Notes under the pieces: generated by a model | What the model saw: only the letters and a program-made list of their open reading frames with translations | Databases searched by the model: none | Told to the model about the DNA's origin: nothing | Made by a program: the position numbers and the translations under genes | NCBI GenBank assembly: GCA_913049525.1 | Contig: CAJWYZ010000005.1 | Location: 1 to 23,036 of the forward strand | DNA from: an uncultured Fidelibacterota bacterium | GTDB lineage: Bacteria > Fidelibacterota > Marinisomatia > SCGC-AAA003-L08 > D37C17 | Direction of reading: 5' to 3' | Length of the DNA stretch: 23,036 nt | Shown: positions 1 through 8,933 of the stretch, in pieces | Layout of the letters: each line of letters starts with the position of its first letter | Numbering within the stretch: the stretch's first letter is position 1

Positions 1-1481
1 GGTACAAATTCAACAAACTCTAACTCATTATGTGTTTTTACATGGCTTGGGCTGGCCGTTAAATAATAAGTTGTGGGCAGTCCTTTTTTCTCAGAGCCAT
101 ATTTTGGGTAAGCCTGTACATACATATCAAACAAATCCGCCACAATAGTCGCGATAACTTTATTTGTTGTAACGGAACCATATCCACCAACAGAGTGACC
201 GCGCATGGAAAATGTTCCTTCGGGTCGAATGTCTGTAGATTCCCTGGTTGGGAGTCCTAGTTCATGATCTATACCTATGGCAAAATATTTCTTATCATCT
301 TTGATCATATTCTCCACCACGGCTATGATATCATCCGGGCGAACGTCCCGAGATCCCAGGCCTGCGGACCCAGAATAAATTTTGGGTATTTTCATGTTTC
401 CGGACTCATCTCTTTGGATATAATCTGTTAATGCCGCCTTAATCTCTATGGTTAACGGGTTGCTTTCAGCTAAAGGATTATCCATTCTTTCCAATACAGA
501 AATTGAACGTACGTGTTTAAGGGCTTCTGTAAGTTGTTTCCCGGGAAAAGGACGAAAGGATGTTACGTGTACGATTCCGACCTTAATGTTTTTTTCTTTC
601 CTTAAATAGCCCACAGCGGCTTCTGCTGTTTCAATCATAGAACCCATACCCACAATAGCATATTCTGCGTCATCCATTTCATATGTTGAAATTAATCCGT
701 AACTTCGGCCGGTGAGCTTATAAAACGCTTCCATGGATGATACTAAACTTTGTTCAATTTTATCCGTATATGCTCTTTGGGCTATTTTCCCCTTCATGTA
801 GGAATCTTGGTTTTGTACAACACCGGACATAATGGGATGATATGGATCCATCATATTAACTAATTTTTCCTGAGGACTCCCTACGAACTCTTTCATCATT
901 TCTGCTTCTGGAAGAAGAACGTTTTCTATGGTGTGTGTTGTTAAAAAACCATCCATTATATTAAAAAATGGTGTGTCTGTGTCTTCTGCGGTTCGCCTGG
1001 ATATGAGCGCAAGGTCGCCTGCTTCTTGAGCGTTTCTACCAAATAACATTCCCCAACCACAATCAGATACTGCCATCACATCATCATGGCCAGCATGTAC
1101 GTTTAAAGAATGAGATGTCAGGGCTCTGGCACCAATGTGAAACACAACTGGTAGTCTTTTGCCTGAAATTGTGTATAAAACCTCTTTCATTAAAACCAGT
1201 CCTTGACCTGATGTGAAATTGGTTACTCTTCCTCCGGAAAGGGCAAAACCCTCACAGGTTGTTGCCGCGCTGTGTTCAGACTCCAGTTCAATAAATGCTA
1301 AATCTTCATTCCAGATGTTTTTTCCACCATTGGCTACAATGGACTGATAGCCTGATCCCATGGTGGTGGAAGATGTAATAGGGTACGCGCATGCCCCCTG
1401 GGTGATATGGGTTTCAACCCATACCACAATAGCAGCGCCATCTGCAGTTGAATTAATTCCAGGATATTTTACTTGATTCAT
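1..1481 (-). CDS. 2-oxoacid:ferredoxin oxidoreductase, NifJ/PFOR type (partial, C-terminus off window)
   Basis: The frame is open from an ATG at 1481 to the left edge, giving about 493 residues without a stop, so the C-terminus lies outside. It matches the N-terminal part of pyruvate:ferredoxin/flavodoxin oxidoreductases, which convert pyruvate (or another 2-oxoacid) and CoA to acyl-CoA, CO2 and reduced ferredoxin in the cytoplasm. Visible motifs are YPITSSTTM near residues 33-41 (family form YPITPSS), ESEHSAA with the likely thiamine-contacting Glu at 69, a GARALTSHSL segment with Arg119, and a second TPP-family domain around 170-400. A gamma-type domain begins near residue 425 (SMRGHSVGGYGS). 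Thr36 and Arg119 align by eye with the pyruvate-binding Thr and Arg of the family. The alpha and gamma domains are fused, as in NifJ; whether the ferredoxin and beta domains follow in the same chain cannot be seen. The substrate is inferred. The gene diverges from parE and looks somewhat richer in G+C than parE/parC. Confidence 0.88.
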   Translation of the reverse strand, partial: MNQVKYPGINSTADGAAIVVWVETHITQGACAYPITSSTTMGSGYQSIVANGGKNIWNEDLAFIELESEHSAATTCEGFALSGGRVTNFTSGQGLVLMKEVLYTISGKRLPVVFHIGARALTSHSLNVHAGHDDVMAVSDCGWGMLFGRNAQEAGDLALISRRTAEDTDTPFFNIMDGFLTTHTIENVLLPEAEMMKEFVGSPQEKLVNMMDPYHPIMSGVVQNQDSYMKGKIAQRAYTDKIEQSLVSSMEAFYKLTGRSYGLISTYEMDDAEYAIVGMGSMIETAEAAVGYLRKEKNIKVGIVHVTSFRPFPGKQLTEALKHVRSISVLERMDNPLAESNPLTIEIKAALTDYIQRDESGNMKIPKIYSGSAGLGSRDVRPDDIIAVVENMIKDDKKYFAIGIDHELGLPTRESTDIRPEGTFSMRGHSVGGYGSVTTNKVIATIVADLFDMYVQAYPKYGSEKKGLPTTYYLTASPSHVKTHNELEFVEFV

Positions 1482-1557
1482 AGTGATATTTGATCCGAGT
1501 AATTATTTGAATTTGTCATTTAATAAGTTAATAATGTGGTATGAATAGTGAGAAAAA

Positions 1558-1662
1558 TTACAGCATATTAAAGGGGTATACAAATCCTAGTGTATGATAT
1601 TTGTTAAGAAATATTGCCAGCCATATTATCAATATATAAACATCTTTCCTCTTTTTCCACAT
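1558..1662 (-). CDS. Possible 34-residue single-pass membrane peptide (hypothetical small ORF)
   Basis: An ATG at 1662 opens a 34-codon frame ending in TAA at 1558. Its product starts MWKKRKDVY, followed by a hydrophobic run (YILIIWLAIFL, about residues 9-19) and a C-terminus containing YPFNML. The pattern of basic N-terminus followed by a short membrane helix is typical of small bacterial membrane peptides. A purine-rich GGGAG sequence lies 8 bases before the ATG (1671-1675), better than the signals of either flanking gene. The frame lies 76 bases upstream of the oxidoreductase gene on the same strand, so it could be a leader peptide or a small subunit, or simply a chance ORF in AT-rich DNA. 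No homologue is recognised and no function is assigned. Confidence 0.33.
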   Translation of the reverse strand: MWKKRKDVYILIIWLAIFLNKYHTLGFVYPFNML

Positions 1663-1670
1663 TGTTCCTT

Positions 1671-1675
1671 CTCCC
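1671..1675 (-). promoter_or_regulatory. Ribosome binding site for the 34-residue frame
   Basis: On the minus strand GGGAG, followed by AAGGA at 1666-1670, forms a continuous purine tract. GGGAG sits 8 bases from the ATG at 1662, which is a standard spacing. This is the main evidence that the short frame may be translated. Confidence 0.4.
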
Positions 1676-1732
1676 TAAAATTCCCCGTTGCTAAAATGAT
1701 AATATTTACACCTAATAATATAAACCTCTTAG

Positions 1733-3595
1733 ATGCCTGAACCAATTTATGATGAATCTACAATAAAATCTCTGGATTGGAAGGAGCATATCCGCACACG
1801 CCCTGGAATGTATATTGGGAAATTGGGTGATGGTTCTTCTCATGATGATGGAATTTATATTCTGTTAAAGGAAGTGATTGATAATTGTATTGATGAATTC
1901 GTCATGGGTCATGGCAAAACAATTGATATTAAAGTATCTGATCAGAAAGTTACCGTTAGAGATTATGGTCGAGGAATTCCTCTAGGAAAAGTTATAGATT
2001 GTGTCTCAAAAATAAATACTGGCGGAAAATATGATACAGAAGCCTTTAAAAAATCTGTTGGACTAAATGGAGTTGGAACAAAAGCGGTTAATGCGCTTTC
2101 CGATGCATTTACTGTGCAATCAGTTCGAGATGGTGAAATGAAGCTGGTTGACTACTCAAGGGGAGAAATTACTCAAGATTATCAAATTGAAGAATCATCT
2201 CTCAGAAATGGTACTAAAGTAGTTTTTCAGCCAGACAATAAAATATTTAAAAACTTTCACTTTTTACCAGAATATATAGAAGATCAAATTTGGAATTATG
2301 TGTATCTAAATTCCGGACTCAATATTAATTTTAATGGTGAAAAATATTTTTCTGAAAATGGATTGAAAGACCTGTTAGAACGAAAAACAGATGTAGAAAA
2401 AATTCACTATTCGATTATCCATTTGAAAGGAGAAGATATTGAAGTTGCACTCACCCATGGCGACCAATACGGAGAAGAATACTATTCATTCGTTAATGGG
2501 CAACATACAACCCAAGGTGGCACTCATTTAGCGGCATTCCGAGAAGCTGTTGTGCGAACTCTTCGTGAATATTACAAAAAAGATTTTGATGCTTCTGATA
2601 TTCGAGCATCTATTATTGGCGCAATTTCTCTTCGTATTCAAAATCCAGTATTTGAATCTCAGACTAAAACCCGATTAGGGTCAATTGAAATGAATGCTGA
2701 TGGTCCGACGGTTCGTATTTTTATCAATGATTTTATAAAACGAGAATTAGATAATTTTCTACATCAGAATACTGATCTTGCAGAATATTTATTAAAGAGG
2801 ATATTACAGTCAGAGCGTGAGCGAAAGGATATGGCTGGAGTAAAAAAACTTGCAAATCAGCGAGCAAAAAAAGCCAACCTTCACAATAAAAAACTTCGAG
2901 ATTGTAAAGTTCATTTAAATGATGAAAAGGTAGATGATGAAAAGCGACTGAATTCTACAATTTTTATAACTGAAGGAGATTCAGCAAGTGGCTCTATCAC
3001 CAAATCAAGGGATGTTGCCACCCAGGCTGTTTTTAGCCTCAGAGGAAAGCCGTTAAATTCTTTCGGAATGAAAAAGAAAGTAGTATATGAAAATGAAGAG
3101 TTCAACCTGCTGCAACATGCCCTCAATATAGAAGAAGGATTGGAAAATCTTAGATATAATCAGGTGGTTGTGGCAACAGATGCGGATGTGGATGGTATGC
3201 ATATTCGTCTATTAATACTCACATTCTTTTTACAGTTTTTCCCTGATTTGGTAAAGAATGGCCATGTGTATATTTTAGAAACGCCATTATTTAGGGTGCG
3301 AAATAAAAAAGATACATTGTATTGTTATTCTGAAAATGAAAAAAATGCTGCTATTAATAATTTAGGTGGTAAGCCAGAAATTACCAGATTTAAGGGGTTG
3401 GGAGAAATATCGCCAGAAGAATTTGGTCTCTTTATTGGAGAATCTATGCGTTTGGAACCGATAATTATTAAGGGAAAAACATCGGTTAATGATCTGTTAA
3501 AATATTTTATGGGTAAAAACACAGAAGAGCGTCAAAATTTTATAATTGATAATTTGCGCATTGAAGAAGATGAATTAGAGGAAGTCTATGCCTAA
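1733..3595 (+). CDS. parE: DNA topoisomerase IV subunit B (ParE)
   Basis: This is the ATPase subunit of the type IIA topoisomerase that decatenates replicated chromosomes, working as a ParC2ParE2 tetramer on DNA. The N-terminal GHKL ATPase domain shows EVIDN at 47-51 (catalytic Glu47, Mg-binding Asn51) and RDYGRGIP at 76-83. A transducer domain follows to about residue 390. The TOPRIM domain has TEGDSASGS with Glu414 and TDADVDGMH with Asp483, Asp485 and Asp487, the metal-binding acidic residues. At 620 residues it is the short form without the GyrB insertion. The start gives the usual [10 protein letters not shown]...[11 protein letters not shown]-terminus; no Shine-Dalgarno precedes it. Its 3' end overlaps parC by 8 bases. 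ParE rather than GyrB is inferred from length and the adjacent ParC-like partner. Confidence 0.93.
   Translation: MPEPIYDESTIKSLDWKEHIRTRPGMYIGKLGDGSSHDDGIYILLKEVIDNCIDEFVMGHGKTIDIKVSDQKVTVRDYGRGIPLGKVIDCVSKINTGGKYDTEAFKKSVGLNGVGTKAVNALSDAFTVQSVRDGEMKLVDYSRGEITQDYQIEESSLRNGTKVVFQPDNKIFKNFHFLPEYIEDQIWNYVYLNSGLNINFNGEKYFSENGLKDLLERKTDVEKIHYSIIHLKGEDIEVALTHGDQYGEEYYSFVNGQHTTQGGTHLAAFREAVVRTLREYYKKDFDASDIRASIIGAISLRIQNPVFESQTKTRLGSIEMNADGPTVRIFINDFIKRELDNFLHQNTDLAEYLLKRILQSERERKDMAGVKKLANQRAKKANLHNKKLRDCKVHLNDEKVDDEKRLNSTIFITEGDSASGSITKSRDVATQAVFSLRGKPLNSFGMKKKVVYENEEFNLLQHALNIEEGLENLRYNQVVVATDADVDGMHIRLLILTFFLQFFPDLVKNGHVYILETPLFRVRNKKDTLYCYSENEKNAAINNLGGKPEITRFKGLGEISPEEFGLFIGESMRLEPIIIKGKTSVNDLLKYFMGKNTEERQNFIIDNLRIEEDELEEVYA
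3578..3584 (+). promoter_or_regulatory. Ribosome binding site for parC inside parE
   Basis: GAGGAAG lies inside the last codons of parE; its GAGG core ends 6 bases before the parC ATG at 3588. It supports this start and suggests coupled translation of the two subunits from one message. Confidence 0.6.
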
Positions 3596-6167
3596 AGGCG
3601 AAAAGATTAATGTCTCTCAAGATATGGATATAAATTCTGCTTCAGAAGAACAGATTCAGGAAGCCAGACCAGTTTCTCGTCTTTATGAAAATTGGTTTTT
3701 AGATTATGCTTCATATGTTATTCTCGAAAGAGCAGTTCCAAAATATGATGATGGTTTAAAGCCAGTCCAACGACGCATATTGCATGCAATGAAAGAAATG
3801 GATGATGGCCGTTTCCATAAAGTTGCCAATATCATTGGGCAGACTATGCAATACCATCCACATGGTGATGCTGCCATTGGAGATGCATTGGTAAATATGG
3901 GACAAAAAGATATGCTCATTAATACTCAGGGAAATTGGGGTGATACTCGCACAGGAGATTCTGCTGCTGCTCCCCGTTATATTGAGGCGAGATTATCCAA
4001 ATTTGCGATAGATGTAGTATTTAACAAAGAAGTGACTGAATGGCAGAATTCTTATGATGGTAGAAAACAGGAGCCTGTGGCACTACCCGTAAAATTTCCA
4101 ATGCTCCTAACCCAAGGGGTAGAAGGAATTGCAGTAGGACTATCTACTAAAATTATGCCCCATAATTTCTGTGAATTAATTAAGGGTTCCATTGATTCAT
4201 TAAATGGAAAAAAGACCAAACTCCTTCCTGATTTCCCATCAGGCGGGATGGGTGACTTTACTCAATATAATGGAGGATCTAAAGGTGGAAAGATTCGTCT
4301 GAGAGCAGATATTAAAGTTGTAGATAAATCCACACTTTCCATAACATCAGTTCCATACAATACTACCACCGGAAGTCTAATTGATACCATCCTAAAAGCA
4401 AATGATTCTGGGAAAATTAAAATAAAAAAAGTAGAAGACAATACGGCTAAAGATGTTGAAATATTGGTTTATTTAAAACAAGGGGTTTCATCTGATGTAG
4501 CAATAGATGCTCTATTTGCATTTACTAATTGCGAAGTGGGTATATCGCCAAATTGCTGTGTAATTATTAATAATACCCCTCGATTCCTTGCAGTAGATGA
4601 ACTTCTGAAAATGTCCACCGATAATACGGTAGATTTATTACAAAAAGAGTTAGAGATTCAAAAATCTGTTTTAAAAGACAGATGGCATTTTTCTTCATTA
4701 GAACGGGTATTTATTGAGAATCGTATTTATAGCAATATTGAGGATTGTGAAACCTGGGAGGAAGTATTATCAACGATAGATAAGGGATTGGATCCTTTTA
4801 AATCTCAATTTAAAAGAGAAATCATAGAAGAAGATCTAGTGCGGCTCACAGAACTAAAAATAAAACGTATCTCCAAATATGATAGTCTAAAAGCAGATGA
4901 ACTTATAGCAAAAATTGAATCAAATTTGGAGGAGGTTCAAAACAACCTAAATCATTTAACGGAATATGCCATCCGCTATTTTGAACAAATATTAAAAAAC
5001 CATGGTAAAGGTCGTGAACGGAAAACGGAAATAGCCCAGTTCGATACCATTAAAGCCAGAAGAGTTGCAGCCGCAAATGTAAAATTATACATGAATAGTG
5101 AGGATGGTTTCGTGGGCACATCTCTTCGAAAAGACGAATTTGTTTGCGATTGTTCTGATCTGGATGATATTATTATAATTAGACAAGATGGGAAATTAAT
5201 TGTGACCCGAATTGGGGAGAAAACTTTTGTTGGTAAAGATATAATTCATGCGGCTATCTGGAAAAAAAATGATAAACATATGGTTTACAATGCAATTTAT
5301 TTCGATGGTAGAACTGGAATTTCATATGCCAAACGTTTTTCTGTAACTTCCATTATTAGGGATCGAGAATATGATATTACACAGGGAAGTGACAAATCAC
5401 AATTATTATATTTTACAGCAAACCCAAATAGTGAATCTGAAATGGTAATGGTAAATCTGCATAATTCTGTAAAAGCGCGTAAAAAAATATTTGATTTTAA
5501 TTTTGGTGAACTTGCAATAAAAGGTAGAGGGTCAAAAGGAAATATTGTATCTAAACACCGTGTTCGAAAAGTAGCACAGAAGGAAGTAGGTGAATCCACT
5601 CTGGGAGGAAGAGATATATGGTTGGATGAAAATATCGGTAGATTGAATACTGATAAACAGGGTAGGTATCTTGGTAGTTTTAATACAGATGATGCCATAT
5701 TAATTATTCATGAAGATGGTTCTTATGAACTGGCTGACTTTGAATTGACCAACCGATTTAAACTTAATGAAATTAGCCTAATTGAGAAATTTAATTCAGA
5801 TAGATTTCTAACTGCCGTGCATTTTGAAGGTGGGTCTCGAACTTATTATGTAAAACGTTTCCACATAGAAACCACGACTTTTGGAAGACTGTTTAATTTT
5901 ATTAGCGATGAACGTACATCTAAACTTATTATGGTTTCTTCAGCTGAAGATCCAATTTTAGAATATAGTTATAGAACTAAAAGGGGAGAGAAAAAAACAA
6001 GGAAGGAAAATTTAGTGCAATTTGTGGAAATAAAAGGCTGGAAGGCGCTTGGAAATAAATTAGGAAATTACCTTCGAATGAGTGGTTTCAAATGGATTGA
6101 GGAACCAAGTGAAGTAAATCCTGAAATCGATGAAGTAGCTAAAACAGAATTGACATTATTTAATTAA
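3588..6167 (+). CDS. parC: DNA topoisomerase IV subunit A (ParC)
   Basis: This is the DNA-breaking and rejoining subunit paired with ParE. After a short acidic, poorly conserved N-terminus (about 28 residues), the winged-helix region carries [12 protein letters not shown] (54-65), the QRDR segment [11 protein letters not shown] (89-99) and AAAPRY ending in the catalytic Tyr131 with Arg130 beside it. A tower and coiled-coil region runs to about residue 490. The C-terminal part is a divergent beta-pinwheel with a degenerate GyrA-box-like KGRGSKG near residue 645. The 859-residue length fits FCB-type ParC. The residue at the position of E. coli GyrA Ser83 is Ala95, while the Asp87 counterpart is kept as Asp99. 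Translation overlaps the end of parE. The assignment to topoisomerase IV rather than gyrase rests on the partner, the length and the weak GyrA box. Confidence 0.92.
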   Translation: MPKGEKINVSQDMDINSASEEQIQEARPVSRLYENWFLDYASYVILERAVPKYDDGLKPVQRRILHAMKEMDDGRFHKVANIIGQTMQYHPHGDAAIGDALVNMGQKDMLINTQGNWGDTRTGDSAAAPRYIEARLSKFAIDVVFNKEVTEWQNSYDGRKQEPVALPVKFPMLLTQGVEGIAVGLSTKIMPHNFCELIKGSIDSLNGKKTKLLPDFPSGGMGDFTQYNGGSKGGKIRLRADIKVVDKSTLSITSVPYNTTTGSLIDTILKANDSGKIKIKKVEDNTAKDVEILVYLKQGVSSDVAIDALFAFTNCEVGISPNCCVIINNTPRFLAVDELLKMSTDNTVDLLQKELEIQKSVLKDRWHFSSLERVFIENRIYSNIEDCETWEEVLSTIDKGLDPFKSQFKREIIEEDLVRLTELKIKRISKYDSLKADELIAKIESNLEEVQNNLNHLTEYAIRYFEQILKNHGKGRERKTEIAQFDTIKARRVAAANVKLYMNSEDGFVGTSLRKDEFVCDCSDLDDIIIIRQDGKLIVTRIGEKTFVGKDIIHAAIWKKNDKHMVYNAIYFDGRTGISYAKRFSVTSIIRDREYDITQGSDKSQLLYFTANPNSESEMVMVNLHNSVKARKKIFDFNFGELAIKGRGSKGNIVSKHRVRKVAQKEVGESTLGGRDIWLDENIGRLNTDKQGRYLGSFNTDDAILIIHEDGSYELADFELTNRFKLNEISLIEKFNSDRFLTAVHFEGGSRTYYVKRFHIETTTFGRLFNFISDERTSKLIMVSSAEDPILEYSYRTKRGEKKTRKENLVQFVEIKGWKALGNKLGNYLRMSGFKWIEEPSEVNPEIDEVAKTELTLFN

Positions 6168-6193
6168 CAAGATTTAGGTGTAATTTTTAGGCT

Positions 6194-6682
6194 ATGCGAT
6201 TAATTCATGTAAAATTGGAGAAAATTCGAAACAGCTTATTTGTAAAAATCCCGGATCTAATATCCGAGGCGCTTCATCTGAAAGAGGGGGAGGAAATTGA
6301 AATTAGTATTCATTCAGAACCATCATTTGCACAGGGTGAGCTTTGGGAAGATGAATTAGAAAAAACAGAGGATATAAATGAAATTTATTTATCTATCTCT
6401 GAAGATTTACATACTTTAAATATGTATAATCGAATCTACATCCCGGAAAAGTATAGATTCTTTTTTCCACCGGCGAATACAGATTTTTATCTCATTACAA
6501 ATATTGGGCAGATTAAAACCCATATTACAGCAAGTGGATATTTTACAAAAGGTGTACGATCATGGGTGGAAATAAATGGTCCGCTAGAGCCGACAGATAA
6601 AATTCATGTTACAATGATTGATGATAACCGAAATGTCTATGAAATGAATGTAGATAGTGGAAATAAGATTTCCAACAATTAA
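6194..6682 (+). CDS. AbrB/MazE-like N-terminal domain protein with unrecognised C-terminal domain
   Basis: This 162-residue protein has three visible parts. Residues 3-40 resemble the swapped-hairpin AbrB/SpoVT/MazE DNA-binding fold: [20 protein letters not shown] followed by acidic beta strands. Residues 41-74 are an acidic linker rich in Glu and Asp. Residues 75-152 form a beta-rich domain I do not recognise. It has an [13 protein letters not shown] stretch, aromatic and glycine positions, KGVRSW at 119-124 and a terminal [10 protein letters not shown] strand. No signal peptide or membrane segment is visible, so it is probably cytoplasmic. It sits 26 bases after parC and 23 bases before purL with no adjacent toxin gene, so an antitoxin role is not supported. 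A DNA-binding or regulatory role is inferred from the first domain only. The ATG lacks a convincing Shine-Dalgarno sequence. Confidence 0.8.
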   Translation: MRLIHVKLEKIRNSLFVKIPDLISEALHLKEGEEIEISIHSEPSFAQGELWEDELEKTEDINEIYLSISEDLHTLNMYNRIYIPEKYRFFFPPANTDFYLITNIGQIKTHITASGYFTKGVRSWVEINGPLEPTDKIHVTMIDDNRNVYEMNVDSGNKISNN

Positions 6683-6692
6683 TTATACCAAT

Positions 6693-6698
6693 AAAGGA
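6693..6698 (+). promoter_or_regulatory. Ribosome binding site fixing the TTG start of purL
   Basis: AAAGGA ends 7 bases before the TTG at 6706. This favours TTG over the next in-frame ATG at 6736, which has no such sequence before it. Confidence 0.6.
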
Positions 6699-6705
6699 AT
6701 TACAA

Positions 6706-8931
6706 TTGATAAAAGAACCAGTAATTGATTTACAAATGGCCAAAGAACATGGTCTTTCTGAAAATGAATTTAATCGTATTTTGGAAATATTAGGTAGGGA
6801 ACCTAATTATGTTGAATTGGGAATATTTTCAGTGATGTGGAGTGAGCATTGTTCTTATAAATCATCCATTAAAATGTTGAAGACTTTTCCTAGAGAGGGT
6901 GGTCGACTATTAGTTGAGGCGGGAGAAGAAAACGCTGGTCTGGTTGACCTAGGTGATGGATTGGCAACAGCATTTAAGATTGAATCACATAATCACCCTT
7001 CAGCGGTAGAACCTTATGAAGGTGCTGCTACTGGTGTTGGAGGAATTATGAGAGATGTATTCACGATGGGAGCCCGGCCAATAGCATCAATGAACAGCCT
7101 ACGTTTTGGCAGTTTAGAACGAGCAAGAAATCGTTACCTCTTAGATCATGTTGTGGAAGGTATCGCTGATTATGGAAATTGTCTAGGCATTCCTACAGTT
7201 GGTGGTGAAGTGGTGGTCGAAGATTCATACTCCGGAAATTGTCTAGTAAATGCTATGTCTCTTGGTATCGTTGAAACAACAGATGTTGCCTCTGCAATTG
7301 CAAAAGGTGTGGGAAACCCTGTATATATTGTGGGCAGTACAACTGGCAGAGATGGAATTCATGGGGCCACATTTGCATCTGTTGAACTCACTGAGGAGAC
7401 TGAATCTAAACGATCAAATGTTCAAGTTGGAGACCCATTTACAGAAAAACTGCTTATGGAAGCTTCCTTAGAATTGTGTAAAAAGTCTTGGTTAGTTGGA
7501 ATCCAGGATATGGGGGCTGCCGGAATTACATGTTCTTGTTCAGAAATGTCTGCTAAAGGGAAATCTGGAATTAAAATTGATCTAGATAAGGTTCCATTGA
7601 GAGAGGATGGGATGAATGCATATGAGATTATGCTGTCTGAAAGTCAGGAAAGAATGCTGGTTGTAATTGAGCAAGGGTTTGATGCAGAATTAAATGCAAT
7701 ATTCGAAAAGTGGGAATTGGAATGTATTCGTATAGGTGAAGTTACGGATACCGGCATGTTAGAAGTCTACCATCAGGGTAATAAAGTAGCAGAAATTCCA
7801 TCAGATGAATTGGTTTTGGGCGGTGGAGCTCCCCAGTATGATATGCCTGTTAGGGAACCTGAATATTTTTCAGAAATTAATAATTTTACCATTGATACTA
7901 TTAATGATGATGAGAACTATAATAAATCCTTACTTACTTTGCTATCAACTCCAAACATTACAAGTAAGCAATTCGTGTTCCGTCAATATGATTCTACAGT
8001 TAGAAGTAATACCATTCAGGGTCCTGGAGGTGCAGCAGCAGTCATTCGCTTGAAAGGTACCCAAAAAGGATTGGCAATTAGTACGGATTGCAATGGAAGA
8101 TATGTATATTTAAATCCTCGATTAGGAGGTCAAATTGCAGTGGTAGAATCTGCCCGAAATGTAGTGTGTTCAGGAGGTGAACCTCTGGCAATTACAAATT
8201 GTTTAAATTTTGGCAACCCTCAAGATCCTGAAATTTATTGGCAATTTAAAGAAGCGGTTATGGGTATTGGAGAAGCCTGCCGAGCTTTGAACACTCCTGT
8301 AACGGGTGGAAATGTTAGTTTTTATAATGAAACTGGCGATACAGCTGTATTTCCAACCCCTGTTATTGGAATGGTTGGATTATTGGAAAACATTAATCAG
8401 AGCACAACCTTAGAGTTTAAAGATGCAGGCGATTTTATTGTTACTCTTGGAGCATTAAACGGAAGTTTAGGTGGTTCTGAATACCTTCGAACCATTCATG
8501 GAAAAATTCAGGGACCAATTCCTCATCTTAACTTAGAATTAGAAATGGGAATACAAGAGCTATGTCTCGATGCAATCAAAAAAGGAATTATAAAATCGGC
8601 CCATGATTTGTCAGATGGAGGATTGGCAGTTAATCTTAGTGAATCTCTCATTCAATCTAAAGCTGGATTAGGTGCAAAATTAGATGTGGTTCGAAAATTA
8701 CATAATTCGGAATTATTGTTTGGTGAATGTCAATCTGTAATTATTGTGACATTAGAGGAATCAGCTTTGTATGAATTGATTCTTCTTGCTCAAAATCTGA
8801 ATGTGCACACCCAGACAATTGGAAGAGTTAATGAATCGAATTCATTGGTCATTAATGATCAGATTGATATTTCACGAACAAAGCTAGAAAATGCATATTC
8901 CAATTCTTTAGAAAAAATAATGACACAATAA
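6706..8931 (+). CDS. purL: Phosphoribosylformylglycinamidine synthase subunit PurL
   Basis: PurL converts FGAR, ATP and glutamine-derived ammonia to FGAM in step four of purine synthesis. The 741-residue length is the small PurL form, which needs separate PurQ (glutaminase) and PurS subunits; neither is in the window. Conserved segments are [16 protein letters not shown] near 39-54, [21 protein letters not shown] near 93-113, MGARPIA near 121-127, TVGGEVV near 164-170, and a second AIRS-like half with [11 protein letters not shown] and [14 protein letters not shown]. These are the nucleotide-binding and metal-binding signatures of the AIRS/PurL superfamily. The start is a TTG supported by the AAAGGA upstream. 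The next gene follows after two bases, so it is likely co-transcribed. Confidence 0.95.
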   Translation: MIKEPVIDLQMAKEHGLSENEFNRILEILGREPNYVELGIFSVMWSEHCSYKSSIKMLKTFPREGGRLLVEAGEENAGLVDLGDGLATAFKIESHNHPSAVEPYEGAATGVGGIMRDVFTMGARPIASMNSLRFGSLERARNRYLLDHVVEGIADYGNCLGIPTVGGEVVVEDSYSGNCLVNAMSLGIVETTDVASAIAKGVGNPVYIVGSTTGRDGIHGATFASVELTEETESKRSNVQVGDPFTEKLLMEASLELCKKSWLVGIQDMGAAGITCSCSEMSAKGKSGIKIDLDKVPLREDGMNAYEIMLSESQERMLVVIEQGFDAELNAIFEKWELECIRIGEVTDTGMLEVYHQGNKVAEIPSDELVLGGGAPQYDMPVREPEYFSEINNFTIDTINDDENYNKSLLTLLSTPNITSKQFVFRQYDSTVRSNTIQGPGGAAAVIRLKGTQKGLAISTDCNGRYVYLNPRLGGQIAVVESARNVVCSGGEPLAITNCLNFGNPQDPEIYWQFKEAVMGIGEACRALNTPVTGGNVSFYNETGDTAVFPTPVIGMVGLLENINQSTTLEFKDAGDFIVTLGALNGSLGGSEYLRTIHGKIQGPIPHLNLELEMGIQELCLDAIKKGIIKSAHDLSDGGLAVNLSESLIQSKAGLGAKLDVVRKLHNSELLFGECQSVIIVTLEESALYELILLAQNLNVHTQTIGRVNESNSLVINDQIDISRTKLENAYSNSLEKIMTQ

Positions 8932-8933
8932 AT

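Larger units (their letters stand above)
1482..1732. promoter_or_regulatory. Divergent intergenic region between the oxidoreductase gene and parE
   Basis: This 251-base AT-rich gap must hold the start signals for both divergent genes. On the plus strand the best weak candidate is TTGCTA at 1688-1693 with TAATAA at 1713-1718 (19-base spacing). That would leave a very short leader before parE, and no Shine-Dalgarno sequence is visible before its ATG. The oxidoreductase ATG likewise lacks a clear Shine-Dalgarno. The strongest translation signal in the gap belongs to a short minus-strand frame at 1558-1662, listed separately. I see no convincing operator or terminator. Confidence 0.45.

Noticed and set aside
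1503..1526. Imperfect inverted repeat upstream of the oxidoreductase gene as an operator
   Set aside because: The arms (TTATTTGAAT and ATTTAATAA) contain mismatches and consist of A/T-rich bases that pair easily by chance; no second copy was seen.
5297..5698. A 133-codon open frame on the minus strand inside parC
   Set aside because: It lies wholly antisense to a conserved parC region, has a Ser/Phe/Leu-rich composition expected of a complement frame, and has no recognisable motif.
6194..6682. Reading the AbrB-like gene as an antitoxin of a toxin-antitoxin pair
   Set aside because: No small toxin frame lies on either side; the neighbours are parC and purL, and the protein has an extra folded C-terminal part unlike MazE.
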